NCBI RefSeq assembly: GCF_026262505.1
Contig: NC_067207.1
Coordinates: 4,596,252-4,660,251 of the forward strand
DNA length: 64,000 nt
Origin: Trichomonas vaginalis G3
Taxonomy: Eukaryota > Parabasalia > Trichomonadida > Trichomonadidae
Reading direction: 5' to 3'
A model generated the notes under the pieces. That model saw nothing but the letters and a program-made list of their open reading frames with translations. It had not been told where the DNA came from and did no database searches. The position numbers and the translations under genes are program-made. Below are positions 52,686 to 63,790 of this stretch, piece by piece (position 1 is the stretch's first letter; the number at the start of each line of letters is the position of its first letter).

Positions 52686-53018
52686 TTAATATTTGGTTAC
52701 ATAATGTGTTTCTGTGTAAGCAATAGAACTGCTGTCAATAATTCTTAAATATCCGTCAGTTCCAACAGAAGCAATTCTTCCATCCTGAAGTTTGAGTTTA
52801 CCAGATGTACTAACAAATAGTAACTTCTTAGCGCCATCAAAAACATAAGCATAATAGTCTGGCTTGAGAGCGTCCTTTGGGCATGGACCTTCAATGCATC
52901 TCCTGGAAACTGTCTGGTAAACAAGGGCTCTGCCATCTGCAAGATTCCAGAGTCTTAACATCTGAGAATCCTCCTTGACTTGATAACTTGAAATCGGGCT
53001 GAAGAGAAAGAACAGCAT
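52686..53018 (-). CDS. Small secreted protein, unknown
   Basis: The 110-residue product starts with a short hydrophobic segment (MLFFLFSPISSYQ) that fits a signal peptide. The mature part has two nearby cysteines (SRRCIEGPCPKDALK) and beta-strand-like segments (KKLLFVSTSGKLKLQDGRIA, GTDGYLRIIDSSS). The GKLKLQDGRIASVGTDGYLRI pattern suggests a small beta-trefoil or propeller-like blade, but I cannot name a family. It ends in THYVTKY. There is no neighbour in operon-like spacing. Codon use looks like real coding sequence, and the ATG is the only plausible start. Confidence 0.6.
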   Translation of the reverse strand: MLFFLFSPISSYQVKEDSQMLRLWNLADGRALVYQTVSRRCIEGPCPKDALKPDYYAYVFDGAKKLLFVSTSGKLKLQDGRIASVGTDGYLRIIDSSSIAYTETHYVTKY

Positions 53019-53705
53019 GAAAAAGTGAAATTTGTCATCGTTTTGTGAGGTTGTACAGAATTTAAATAGTCAACTGATATATTATCATAGGTAATGAATT
53101 TAAGAACGAATGATTGAAATTTCATGAAACCATAAAATTTGAGAATTATCAGATTCTTTGAGCTCGTTTGGTATAAAATCAGATGCTTACAGATCATATG
53201 GCTCATAGAATTACTAACACAAGAATTCTTAAAAATTGATTGTTTGAATTTGATTTTTTTTATACAAGCTTTGTATTAACAAAAATTGATTTGTCAAAAA
53301 TCGGATCAACAAAAATTTGTATCCACGAAAATTTGTAAAGCCAATTTAAATTTATTGTCCTTCAATTTCGCATTATACTATATTGTGCTTTTAATCCAGT
53401 ACATGATTATATACAGGAGGCTTTGAGATTTGACATGGCAAATAGTAAAAGTGACTTTTTAACAATCGGAATGTGAAATTTGATTGCACAACCTTATTGA
53501 ACGAACTTACCCGAGATAAAAATGGCTTTTGTATCAATTCATGTTTGCTTATTTTTTTTACGTTTGTCCTTGAAAGCAAATTTTGAATTTCAATTTTCTT
53601 TCCTTCTTTGAGCTCATAAACAGAAAAGACTTTAATATTTTATTAATGATCAATGATATTTTATTTTAAAAACAAATATAATTAGAAATAAAGAAATTAT
53701 GAAAA
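53019..53705. other. Intergenic region, no gene seen
   Basis: About 690 bp between the small secreted protein gene and the 3' end of the cyclase-like gene. Short random frames only. An ACTAACACAAG at 53210-53220 resembles the trichomonad intron 3' signal but has no partner or coding context. Confidence 0.45.
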
Positions 53706-56700
53706 TCAGAAAACAGCTACATTAACTTTATCTTCGCGAATCGTCACCTCTTTCATAATTAATGCAGAAGTATCAAATTCAAAGAGATCTAAGAGTTCTT
53801 TCTGCACATAAAGTTTGTGATCTTCTAATTCCATGCAGTTAACGATGTATTCGGCATCTCTGAATGGTCTACCTAGTACTCTTGACTTCTCAATCATCTG
53901 TTCGGTTGCAAAATATTAATTTGGCCACCGTAAGTAAGAGCGTATCTTCCAGAGTGATATTGGAAATTACACTTCTTAGCGAACTCAAATACCTTAGAAG
54001 CAATGGATGGAGATGAAACTGAGCATGTGAAGACTAATGATGAAAATCTTCCTTCAGCAAGGATCAAGAAATCGAGAGACTTTTTGTATTCGGCAAGAAT
54101 TCCATCGTAATCTGCTTTTGTGACTCCTTTGAAGAATAATAACAAAGCATTTTCAACTAATGGAGGTCTTTCTATCTTAGAATTCTCGCAGAGTGAGTTA
54201 ATGATGTCTGTTCTTGATGATATGACATCCGATGACTCGTCTTTCATGAAAAATTCAGTGGGTGTTGAGAAATATGCCATGAAAGGTGAAGTACCTCGGC
54301 CATAGATGACACTTGTAGGGGTTCTGTTCTCAAAGAAGTGTTCTAGTGCTGATGGCGAGACACCACAGCTGATTAATGCTTCTCTGAGCTCATCAACGTT
54401 CTTTGGAAGTTTTCCGAGTATTTTGACAGCGCAGCCAACGTTCTCTGTGATCTCTCCTGATTGGTTGAACCTCAATACTCCGAATAAATCGTAGGAAGCC
54501 GTATCATTCCACAATTCTCGAACATATTCTGTGAAGTCGCTCGAATCTATCTTATCACCTGTAATAAGCTTGGTGAATATGTAGTTTGAACGACCAATAT
54601 GAACAGGAATTGCGAATAATAAATGAGATGATTCCCAAAACGTCCTCATTAGCTTCTTGAGCTTCGTCATGAACACAAAAAAGGCAAATGCAGCAGCATG
54701 TGACATAAGAAGCATCAAAATTCTGCTCCAAGAATCATCCGAAATTTCTCCAACGATAGGAACCATATCTTGAGGTTCTGCACGTTGGAAGAAGTGGTGT
54801 ACGCAACGAACATCATGTTCATGAGGACATTTATCCATCATATTGTTACATAATCTTGATTCAAGTAAAATATGCTCGTAATAGGCCATAAATGGGATAG
54901 TGATGTTCAGTGGGCTCTCAGGAAGCTTCTGTGGTGTTATTAAACTGTTCGCTATTACTAATCTTCGTATACCAAGAATAATCGGGATTAAAACGAAACC
55001 TAAGGCCAAGTTCAGGGAGAAGAAGAGCATAAAAACAGATTGTGGTTTCGGAGGAGCCAAAGCCGGATCTTTCGAAGACAATATCGTATCATATTGTTTT
55101 TCAAGCATCTTTCTAACAGGATATTGTAGGGTAGAGAAGACAAGGAACATATCATTCTTCAGTTTATTGAAGATCCATCTCATTGCCGAGAAGAGCAACA
55201 AAGAAATTAAAACAACTGACGTAAAAAGCACTTTTTGATGGTGAACATGTACCAGGAATACCTCAAATGTTCCTTTGGAGATTCTATTTTGTATCCTATA
55301 AAAGATTATCATCGACAAATTTATTAAATTAGTTCTTAATTCTATTAATTGTTCGGTAGGATATACGTAGGAGTTATTATAGTTAGTGAAAGCAGAATGT
55401 ATGAGCTGTCTGAATTTTTGGTAGCAGGACATAAATGTCTACCGTTGCCTTCTACGTCCGAAATGTTGACAAAATCTTTTAATTTATCGACAACACCGAT
55501 GATACGAGTGAAATTCTTCTGGACAAGCCTAAAGTGTTCGATAATGAATGGACATATTCGATAATTTCCATCACTTTTCGCTTGTTGAAGGACAATATAA
55601 TTATATGTCAACTTTTCAGTGGCATCTATAAAGATTCGGAACTTGTAAATGCATTCGTAGGCCAATCTGTACTCATCTGCAAGGACCCATGACTTTTTGA
55701 ACATCGTATGGTCGAAAATCAAAAATGTCATGAAAGCAATTACACAAATTACCTGGAAAAACCTGAATAATTGGAACCAATTCGTGATGAGCGGCGTATT
55801 TGGCAATAGCTGGTTCCTTTCCGCTGTACAAATATTGGCATATAAGTTCATATAAGGTGATTTGAAGTCAATATTCGGTTTTCGCTTGACCAGATCACCG
55901 CTGTGGTCTCTAACGGACAAAAATGTCAGGACATTTGATGACGGCTGCTGCTTCATTATCAAATCTTTGTTAATTGGAGCGGAAAAGTAGGGTCTCTGAT
56001 TAGAATTGAGGGTGGTCGTGACGTACTTCTGCTTCTCGTTGAATAACTGGAGTCCTTCGTTGTAAGCATCATTCGCTTTCCTGAAATTCTTTTTGAGATC
56101 TGCGTAATAAATGCTTTTTGCGAAGTAAACGTTATGATTGAACTGGTACAATGCAGACATCTTCTTAATATGGGTCGATGCAAGCTGCAAAACTTCATTT
56201 ACGCTCTTTAAGTCGTTGTATAAAGTATCTGAAGATTTCGGAGCATGAGACCATAGAATTTTCGTGGCCAAACCAAATTGTGAGATTATTTCAATGCATT
56301 GTTTCATATCGTTTTTGATTAACGGTGAACTTTCTTCAGATGTCTGCATATAACAATAAACAGCCTCAAAAAGCATCAACTGAGTGGAGAATTCGAGCTT
56401 CTCGACTGAAAGAAGGTGCAAGAAGTATTTGTATGTGGTATTATCAACACCCCAGACGTTTGAATACAAATAAATTGCATATCTCAACATCCATTCGCTA
56501 TTTGGGAATCTGGACATGACATAACCAAGGAATTCTTGCTTGAAGAATAAGGAGGAGTTGAAACTGATGCCTAATTTTATGAGAATTCTGAAATCAAACT
56601 CAGTTCTTATGTGTTTCAGAATGGATTCGAAATATTCGAAGGTTGGTGAATGTACTGCTTCTAAGGATTCAATAATACCAATGTAAAACTTCATTCTGAA

Positions 56701-57648
56701 GTAAGATAAGAAATATGAAACAATAAATAACAAAACTAAACCAATTGGCATCAATCCAGCGAGCGTAACAGCATGTGAAAGATATCCATTGATGGCAATT
56801 AAGCATGTAATGGCTAAAACTAGGTTTAATAAAACTTTCATGATACCAAATTCTTTTCCGAGTTTAGCGATAGCGGGTAATGATTTCAATTGGAATATCA
56901 CAAAGTATACACTGGCCAAACAAATGATACAAAGTATTATTGTTTGTATCGTATGTGTTAATCTCGGAAGAGAGTAAAATCCAACAGCAACAAACCAGTA
57001 GTAGAGGACAAGCTTCAAAGATCCACTGTCAAACCATTGAGTATACTGAGGATTTGGTAAAATAATTGTTGAACCAAAGATAACCACTAAAAGGAACTGG
57101 AAAATCAGATACGGAATGAATGCAACAAATGTAGCAATGCATAAGAAGATATGCGGAAGAGCATTCTCTGGTGGATTTAGAATAATTTTTACACAATGAA
57201 CGACTATTGCAGCGTTCCATGGCATGAGAATTGAATGGAAGTTTGGAGTCGTTAGATAGTTAATCTTTTTGACTATTTCGGGATGATTGAAGGCTTGCAA
57301 AATTACAACATCATTAATTAAGTAAAAAACGAAGCAGAACACTAAAATTGATGTATTAGTAAAGATGGACTTCGTTAAAAATGTTAAAAATGTTCCACTT
57401 TCGAAGATATCAAGAGGATTATTTGGAAGTTTATAAGAAATTGATGTATATGATGAAATGAAGTACATCGCAGGTATCGAATATGAAATAACGTTGAATA
57501 CAATTGAAATAGTTCCAATAATTCGTAACCATTTGTTAGTTGTTGTAGATTTAAGAATAGAACCTAATAATAGGATCTTCCATTTGAAACTATATATAAG
57601 ATTGCTATCATAGCTGAATAGAGAGATCCTCTCAAATGGATCCTCCAT
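53706..57648 (-). CDS. Multi-membrane cyclase-like protein, reading frame interrupted twice
   Basis: Three overlapping frames (57648-55345, 55432-53894, 53897-53706) together give about 1310 codons of one trichomonad cyclase-type protein. The N-terminal half has about ten membrane helices (LRIIGTISIVFNVISYSIP, VLLNLVLAITCLIAINGYLS) and a tetratricopeptide-like helical part. More helices follow, then a PAS-like piece (YDLFGVLRFNQSGEI), and the last 200 residues have the layout of a class III nucleotide cyclase domain. The metal-binding aspartates are not seen (LLLFFKGVTK where FVDIxGFT is usual), so it may be a pseudo-cyclase. Both breaks require one extra base: near 55400, next to a run of five As, and near 53896. 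Sequencing error, recent pseudogenization or frameshifting are all possible. Full-length relatives make and sense cyclic nucleotides. Confidence 0.7.
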
Positions 57649-57708
57649 TCAGGTTCCTAAAAAAAAATACAATAACACTTTCAATTTTATTTTCAATGGA
57701 GCCTTATC

Positions 57709-60055
57709 GGGCAGTTATGAATAATGAAAAAAATAATCGTCTTACGACGAAAAATGAAAATAATCGTCAAAATCACGACGATAGAGGGTGAGATTCCCAA
57801 ATATTGGTTTTTACAAGGAATGAATATATACCTCATCCTAGATATATTTCTTATATAAAATCATAATTATGAGATATATGTGATAGATCTATTATTGTTT
57901 GGAATCTTACAAAACTCATTCTATAAGTTGTATTTCTATATCAGAAAATCCAATAATATAGTAAGATATCTATTTTTCAAATAAATTTCATTAAGAAGAA
58001 GTGTAAATAGAATGCGAGCATCATAATCTTAAACTACATATGAAAGATAAATATATTGTTATGAAAAAAAGGTTGAAAAATGAAATCAAAAATATAAATA
58101 AATTTTTATTCATAAAAAGTTAAGAAAGTATAAGGAGGATATTTCTTCCCCATGGTGACGACATATGTCATTGATGTAAGTATGTTTTCGACGAAATTCA
58201 TAATCAAAATTTGTGTAAGTCACATTTTTTAAAGTAAGTGATTGTGGAAATGATTCTCCAGTATAAGCTGAGTATTAAATTGCTTGAGATTTAGAATAAT
58301 TTTAAATCAAATATACGATTTGTGAAAAAGCCTTCACATGCGAGTTATGCTTGTAGATCTGAGTTTTAAGCATTTTTGTATAACTAATTTCGTGAAAAAT
58401 TCGATTTTCGAAAATATATTATTTAAATTATCGTAATGGTTGGATTTTAAGTGTAGCATTCGCGCTTCATTAAGTTTGTAATTATGTGGCGGATGATTTA
58501 TGAGTTTGTATGCTTAATTTAAAAAAAATCGTTTCTAAGTCAGAGATATGTATTACAATGGATTAACCAAGAGTGGGCATTGAATATATTTTGCATTGCA
58601 TTAATATTTAATGCATATATCCCCGTCTTTGGAAATCAATGAATACGTTAGAAACCTGAAACGAGATATAATGGATAAATATGAATAAAATCAGTATTTG
58701 TTGATGATGTAAAAGCAAAATCTATCAGTGATATTTGCTATTTTCATAAAAGTGTAGAGAATATTGCATAATATTTTCTTTTTATCTAAAAATAAGAGAA
58801 ACGGTGATAAATCGGCATAAAAAGAGAATTCTATGTGTTATATAATGAAAATGGCGATGATAATTTTCCAAAATTTTTTCAAAAAATAAAATAACAATTA
58901 AAAAATCAACAAAAAATTCTTCAAAATTGAATTTTCGAATTTATTTTGGAATTTTATAGAACGTTGATTAGAATTATTTTTTAATGTTAATACATATACT
59001 CCCGAAATTAATTAGAAACTGATTAAATTTCGAAATAAAATTTGATAAAAATAGTATTTAAGAGATAACAACTAGCCAAACTAATGACAAATTGATAAGT
59101 AACTGTATTCTCTAATGAATTAATCAGATATTCTGCACAATTTTGGGAGTATTTCAAATGACTACCAATTTTAATGTCAATTCAGACCAAAATAGTTCTT
59201 TTATATCAAAATTCTTACTTAATTGATGAAATGTACTTTTATATTAACCATATTCGGATAAATTGTTAAAATATTAAATCTATTAGCTTCAGAATTCAAC
59301 ATATATATGGTAAATAGAACCACCACAAGAAAGAAACATGTTTCAGATACATTTTATTTATTCTTTTCTCAATATTTAAATTTTCTGATTAAATGTCTTT
59401 TTATTTCTATATTTGATGAAACCATTACTTATTATATCATTTATAAATGCAAATGGTAATAATATTTTAATGAATTGCTATGAAATTTTTTACAAATTTT
59501 TAATCTTATGTGAATATAGCACATAAATATCAATAAATGATATTTCACATCATGGAAATGATAAGTGCGCCTTTAAAAATAGATATTTTATTCATTTGAT
59601 ATCAAATTATTGTATTTCATGGCATTATCACAATTTCACATTGAATTTGATAGTTCCTATATCTGCTAAAAACAAAGAATATAGATTGGCACAAAAAACA
59701 CGCTGTTTAATTTTTTTACAAATCAATTGGAATTGTTGATACATTTTCACACAATAACACAGTTATAAACATATTGTCCACATATGAAACTATCTTGCAC
59801 ATTACTTATTTATGTCCAAATACTAGGATATCATATTAAATCTTTTATTTAATATAACAAAAAAACACAAGATAGTACTTTGACTATATGAATGAATTAC
59901 CCATCCAATACTTTAATTGTTCCTAAAGGAATATTGCAAAAAATTTAACTCTATAATTGATTTTCCTGCGTTTCAAGCTCTATCGTCGTGATTTTGACGA
60001 TTATTTTCATTTTTCGTCGAAAGACGATTATTTTTTTCATTATTCATAACCGCCC
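57709..60055. mobile_element. 2.35-kb Mutator-like non-coding element with 10-bp target duplication
   Basis: The ends (57709-57786 and 59978-60055) are 78-bp inverted repeats with two mismatches, starting GGGCRGTTATGAATAATG and containing AATAATCGTC twice. GAGCCTTATC is repeated directly at 57699-57708 and 60056-60065. Target duplications of 9-11 bp are characteristic of Mutator-like elements, which are known in Trichomonas. There is no open frame in the interior, so it depends on a transposase from elsewhere. It lies 60 bp upstream of the cyclase-like gene start, where it may have separated or replaced promoter sequence. Confidence 0.85.
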
Positions 60056-60250
60056 GAGCCTTATCACAATTTTTCGTTGATTAAATATGATCGTTTTTCA
60101 TGCATGCAAATTACTATTCTAGTTTTACCAAAATGTTTTTTTTTCTTACAACTGTAAACAAAATTTCGTTAGACCTTTATTGATAACATATATCAAATAG
60201 CATATGCATATAGTTTTTATTTATCCAAAATTGGCGTTTAATTATCGAAA

Positions 60251-60592
60251 ATGTCAGAGATTATTGAACTCAAAGAGAAGCTTGCAAAGCTGCGCGAATC
60301 AAATAGAAATCTAAACTACGAAAACAGCTTACTAGAAATCCAAATTAAGAAAATAGATGCTCAAATTGAAGCTACAGAAAACAAAATCAATCCTGAAAAG
60401 GAGAAAATTAGCTATAAAAGCAAAGTTGAATCGGCAAGAATAGATTTATCAATTGAAGGCGCTGCTGAGAAACGAAATGAAGACAAGAAGGCTTTATTAG
60501 CAGAATTTGAAAAAATCCAAAAGGAAAATGAATCTTTAGAAAGCGATATTGCATTAATAAAGTGCCAATATAAGAGAGTCACCACAATGTAA
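60251..60592 (+). CDS. Small coiled-coil protein
   Basis: The 113-residue product is almost entirely predicted coiled coil (IELKEKLAKLRESNRNLNYE, SLLEIQIKKIDAQIEATE) with a possible break near residue 45-65 and a second helix to the end. It has no membrane segment or signal peptide. It resembles small structural or complex subunits, but many unrelated proteins look like this and I cannot assign one. The ATG is preceded by TTATCGAAA. The nearest upstream feature is the transposon end 195 bp away. Composition and continuous heptads make a real gene likely. Confidence 0.7.
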   Translation: MSEIIELKEKLAKLRESNRNLNYENSLLEIQIKKIDAQIEATENKINPEKEKISYKSKVESARIDLSIEGAAEKRNEDKKALLAEFEKIQKENESLESDIALIKCQYKRVTTM

Positions 60593-60869
60593 TGCATCGT
60601 CTTTATTTTTTTTTTAAAATTTATCTTTTTCAAAATGTTTCCACATAATAAGCATTTGAACCAGTTAATTTTATTTCACGACCAAGCAAAATTTATAGTT
60701 TTTCCTTTCAAAATTTAAATATTTACAAAATTTATAAAGTTACCAAGCGGAAAGTTCATGTAGCTCAGTGAGTTTATATGAAATCTAGCATTTCTGATCT
60801 TAATGGTTCATTTTTTGACCTAATAAACTAATTTCTAAATTTTCAATTTATTTTATATTTATTGAGCAT

Positions 60870-61198
60870 TGAATATTGAATAAAAGCAATGCATTATGGA
60901 ACTTCGCCATGGAAATAATGACATTCTTGGTAAAATTTACGACTCTTCCATCACATGAAATGCCAATCGCAAGTGCTCCTTCTATCATCACATGTGTGTG
61001 GTAGATCTAAGGCAAAAGGTTAATCATGGATGGAACTTCCTTTGGATGACATAACAAAACAAATCAGATATCAATATCTGAAGCTCTTCTAACATTATCG
61101 TTAGCATAACTAACAATGATATGCAACAGTTTTTGTAAAACATCATTTGAAGCATTACCTATGTTTACAACAGTGATGATTAATGCACGTGGATTCTT
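60870..61198 (-). pseudogene. Decayed fragment of proteasome subunit RPN2 (PSMD1)
   Basis: On the minus strand, in one frame, the sequence reads LLHIIVSYANDNVRRA, then after a stop FVLLCHPKEVPSMINLLP, and after another stop GALAIGISCDGR. This follows the proteasome/cyclosome repeat region of RPN2, where LLHVAVSDVNDDVRRAA, then a 'P-x-x-V-x-x-L' helix, then GAAMALGICCAGTG occur in the same order and spacing. RPN2 is a scaffold of the 19S proteasome base. Two in-frame stops within about 90 codons and no flanking frame show it is a relic. A functional copy should exist elsewhere in the genome. Confidence 0.65.
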
Positions 61199-61797
61199 TC
61201 GTTTGCTCTTTTTTTCTTATAAAAATCCATTCAAGGACTGGGTGGGGGACAAAAGTGACTCCCCATATTGGTATATGCATATTTTTAGACATTCATATTT
61301 ACATTTTGATAAAAACATAATTTAACTCATTAAAATGGAGATGAGGCTAAGATTTTCAAAAATCATTTCTCGATTTTAACTAAAAACCTTGGACACTCAT
61401 ATATGTGCATCAAATATTAGGAGCCTAGATGTATTTCACTTATAATTATTCATAATTTTTCATATTTTTAATTTTTTTTTAATCCTTTAGTACAATGATA
61501 TAAAATCCCTTTATTTATGCATATTAGCAGTCATAAATAATAATCTTTGGTACCTATGATTATATCAGTTTACAAAAATATTTGACACTTTACATGTCCA
61601 CCAGAGTTCGAAAATTATTTGGTCGGGTCTCCAACTGTCCCCCAAGCGACATCCTTACAAGGAATGAAACAGTTTGAGGGAATGGTCCGATCAAGTTTAC
61701 TTTGAATAACAAAAACTCAATGACCATTACACTGTGTATGTAATGTTGAATGAACTTTCCAATCAAGTTTATTTGCATTGAATAATAAGGAAATTCT
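61199..61797. other. Intergenic region beside the RPN2 relic
   Basis: No gene is seen. GGGGGACA (about 61236) and TGTCCCCC (about 61641) stand in inverted orientation about 400 bp apart with weak similarity on either side, perhaps the ends of an old element, but I do not consider this established. CATCCTTA at about 61647 echoes the TAAGGATG ends of the 34681-36166 element. Confidence 0.3.
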
Positions 61798-63516
61798 TTA
61801 TTTTGTCTTGTTTGAATTAAGAATTTCTGCCATTTCTTTGTAATTATAAAAGGATGCATAATAAAGAGAGGTCTCTCCATCTTTAGTCTTAGCATTGATG
61901 TCTGCACCATTTGAAATAAGAATTTCTGCTGTTTCTTTGGAATTATACAAGGCTGCATAATGAAGATGTGTTGCTCCATTTTCATCCTTAACATTGATGT
62001 CTGCACCATTTGAAATAAGAATTTTTGCTATTTCTTTGTAATTATGCAAGGCTGCATAATGAAGAGGGGTCCGTCCATCTTTAGTCTTAGCATTGATGTC
62101 TGCACCATTTGAAATAAGAATTTCTGCTGTTTCTTTGGAATTATGAAAGGCTGCATAATGAAGAGAGGTCTCTCCATCTTTAGTCTTAGCATTGATATCT
62201 GCACCATTTGAAATAAGAATTTCTGCTATTTCTTTGTAATTATGCAAGGCTGCATAATGAAGAGAGGTCTCTCCATCTTTAGTCTTAGCATTGATGTCTG
62301 CACCATTTGAAATAAGAATTTCTGCTGTTTCTTTGGAATTATACAAGGCTGCATAATGAAGATGTGTTGCTCCATTTTCAGTCTTAGCATTAATGTCTGC
62401 ACCATTTGAAATAAGAATTTTTGCTATTTCTTTGTAATTATACAAGGCTGCATAATGAAGATGTGTTGCTCCATTTTCATCCTTAACATTGATGTCTGCA
62501 CCATTTGAAATAAGAATTTTTGCTATTTCTTTGTAATTATGCAAGGCTGCATAATGAAGAGGGGTCCGTCCATCTTTAGTCTTAGCATTGATGTCTGCAC
62601 CATTTGAAATAAAATATTCTAAAAGTGATGAAAGATGGAAATTAGGAGAATAAGCAAAACATGTGTTGATATCATTTGTTTGATCCAAATAAACTAAAAA
62701 TGATTGAAGATTATCGTATTTATAGCACAATTCTAAATCAATTTTTATATTGTATTCATTCATCAAAAATGTGACAAAATCAATATTGTGTGATATAATT
62801 GCACATTCCATGCATATCTTATCTGGTTTTTGTACTTTTAAGCATTCATTCATAATGTCTGGATTTCCACCCAAAAACGAATATCTAAGACAATTTGGAG
62901 TGATTTCTGATTGAAATTTCGTTCTTAAAAACTTAAAACAATCAACAGATCCATGATAACAACATAATTCAAGTAACGAAATACCTCTTTTTGAAAATGG
63001 ATATAAAACACTTTTTAATTTTTGATTTTTATCAAATGCTTCTCTTTCTGTAAAATTTATCAATGACATTTTGTCATCGTCCATAATAGATCTGTGAATT
63101 GTATTTTGGTGGTGAATATCAGATGAATAATGAGCATCTTCAAAATCGTTATAACTTTTTTCCCAAATCCTTTTCAATACTATGTCGTATTCTTTGTAGA
63201 AAAGGTAATTAAAAACCATGTTGATATTATTGACCTGATTTGGATGGTATTCGTCAACAATTTGTTTGACAATTGCTAAATATGACTTCATGTAGCGGTT
63301 GTTATAAATTGAAAGTTCGGATATTTTATCGATAATTTCACCAGGCGAAATTTGATAAGAGTCAATCAGGTTTTGTTTGATTTTTTTGTAAATTTCGTTT
63401 AATTTTTCTTCGTTATTTGTTTTCAGCCTGTACAAAGCATTATAGACATCACTATATCCTGCAAAAATCTCCATCAGTTTGTCATAATGAGTTTGGTTAA
63501 TTTCTCCCTTGAACAT
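61798..63516 (-). CDS. DUF3447/ankyrin repeat protein with nearly identical repeats
   Basis: The product is about 572 residues from ATG 63516 (MFKGEINQTHYDKLMEIFAG); an open upstream extension offers only TTG. The first 310 residues are the typical Trichomonas N-terminal domain with DUF3447 (VYNALYRLKTNNEEKLNEIY, LLELCCYHGSVDCFKFLRTK, CAIISHNIDFVTFLMNEYNI). Then about eight canonical 33-residue ankyrin repeats follow (unit TPLHYAALHNYKEIAKILIS plus NGADINAKTKDG), differing at few positions. The last ends MAEILNSNKTK. Such proteins are thought to bind partners through the repeat face, and no target is known. The near-identity suggests recent unit duplication. No membrane segment or signal peptide. 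Confidence 0.9.
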   Translation of the reverse strand: MFKGEINQTHYDKLMEIFAGYSDVYNALYRLKTNNEEKLNEIYKKIKQNLIDSYQISPGEIIDKISELSIYNNRYMKSYLAIVKQIVDEYHPNQVNNINMVFNYLFYKEYDIVLKRIWEKSYNDFEDAHYSSDIHHQNTIHRSIMDDDKMSLINFTEREAFDKNQKLKSVLYPFSKRGISLLELCCYHGSVDCFKFLRTKFQSEITPNCLRYSFLGGNPDIMNECLKVQKPDKICMECAIISHNIDFVTFLMNEYNIKIDLELCYKYDNLQSFLVYLDQTNDINTCFAYSPNFHLSSLLEYFISNGADINAKTKDGRTPLHYAALHNYKEIAKILISNGADINVKDENGATHLHYAALYNYKEIAKILISNGADINAKTENGATHLHYAALYNSKETAEILISNGADINAKTKDGETSLHYAALHNYKEIAEILISNGADINAKTKDGETSLHYAAFHNSKETAEILISNGADINAKTKDGRTPLHYAALHNYKEIAKILISNGADINVKDENGATHLHYAALYNSKETAEILISNGADINAKTKDGETSLYYASFYNYKEMAEILNSNKTK

Positions 63517-63577
63517 CAACCAAAAATTATAAATGTCGAAATTTCCCAAATTTTCAATTTATTAGATAGTAAATATC

Positions 63578-63730
63578 CCGTTTGGAGAAAAAAATATTCC
63601 TCAAATGCAAAATTCGGTTTGAATAAACTTTTGGAAACTGCAAACTGGCAAAATATTTATCTCAATATCAAAGCATGCGAAACTGGCAAAATATTTATAT
63701 TCCGTTTGGAGACAAATATTCCTCAATTGT
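63578..63730. repeat. Short direct repeats upstream of the ankyrin gene
   Basis: CCGTTTGGAGA and ATATTCCTCAA-like sequence occurs at 63578-63606 and 63702-63727, and AACTGGCAAAATATTTAT occurs twice in between. These are small local duplications in the promoter interval. They have no recognised function. Confidence 0.5.
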
Positions 63731-63790
63731 AAAACTTTCTCTATATTAAATATTTTATAAAAAAACAACAACTAACAATATTTTATTAAA

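Noticed and set aside
53210-53220. ACTAACACAAG resembling the trichomonad intron branch/3' splice signal
   Set aside because: It lacks the full consensus, there is no GTATGT-like 5' partner in a coding context, and there is no gene on that strand.
61225-61655. Possible pair of old inverted ends around GGGGGACA/TGTCCCCC
   Set aside because: Only 8 bp match well, flanks do not show a target duplication, and the distance could be chance.
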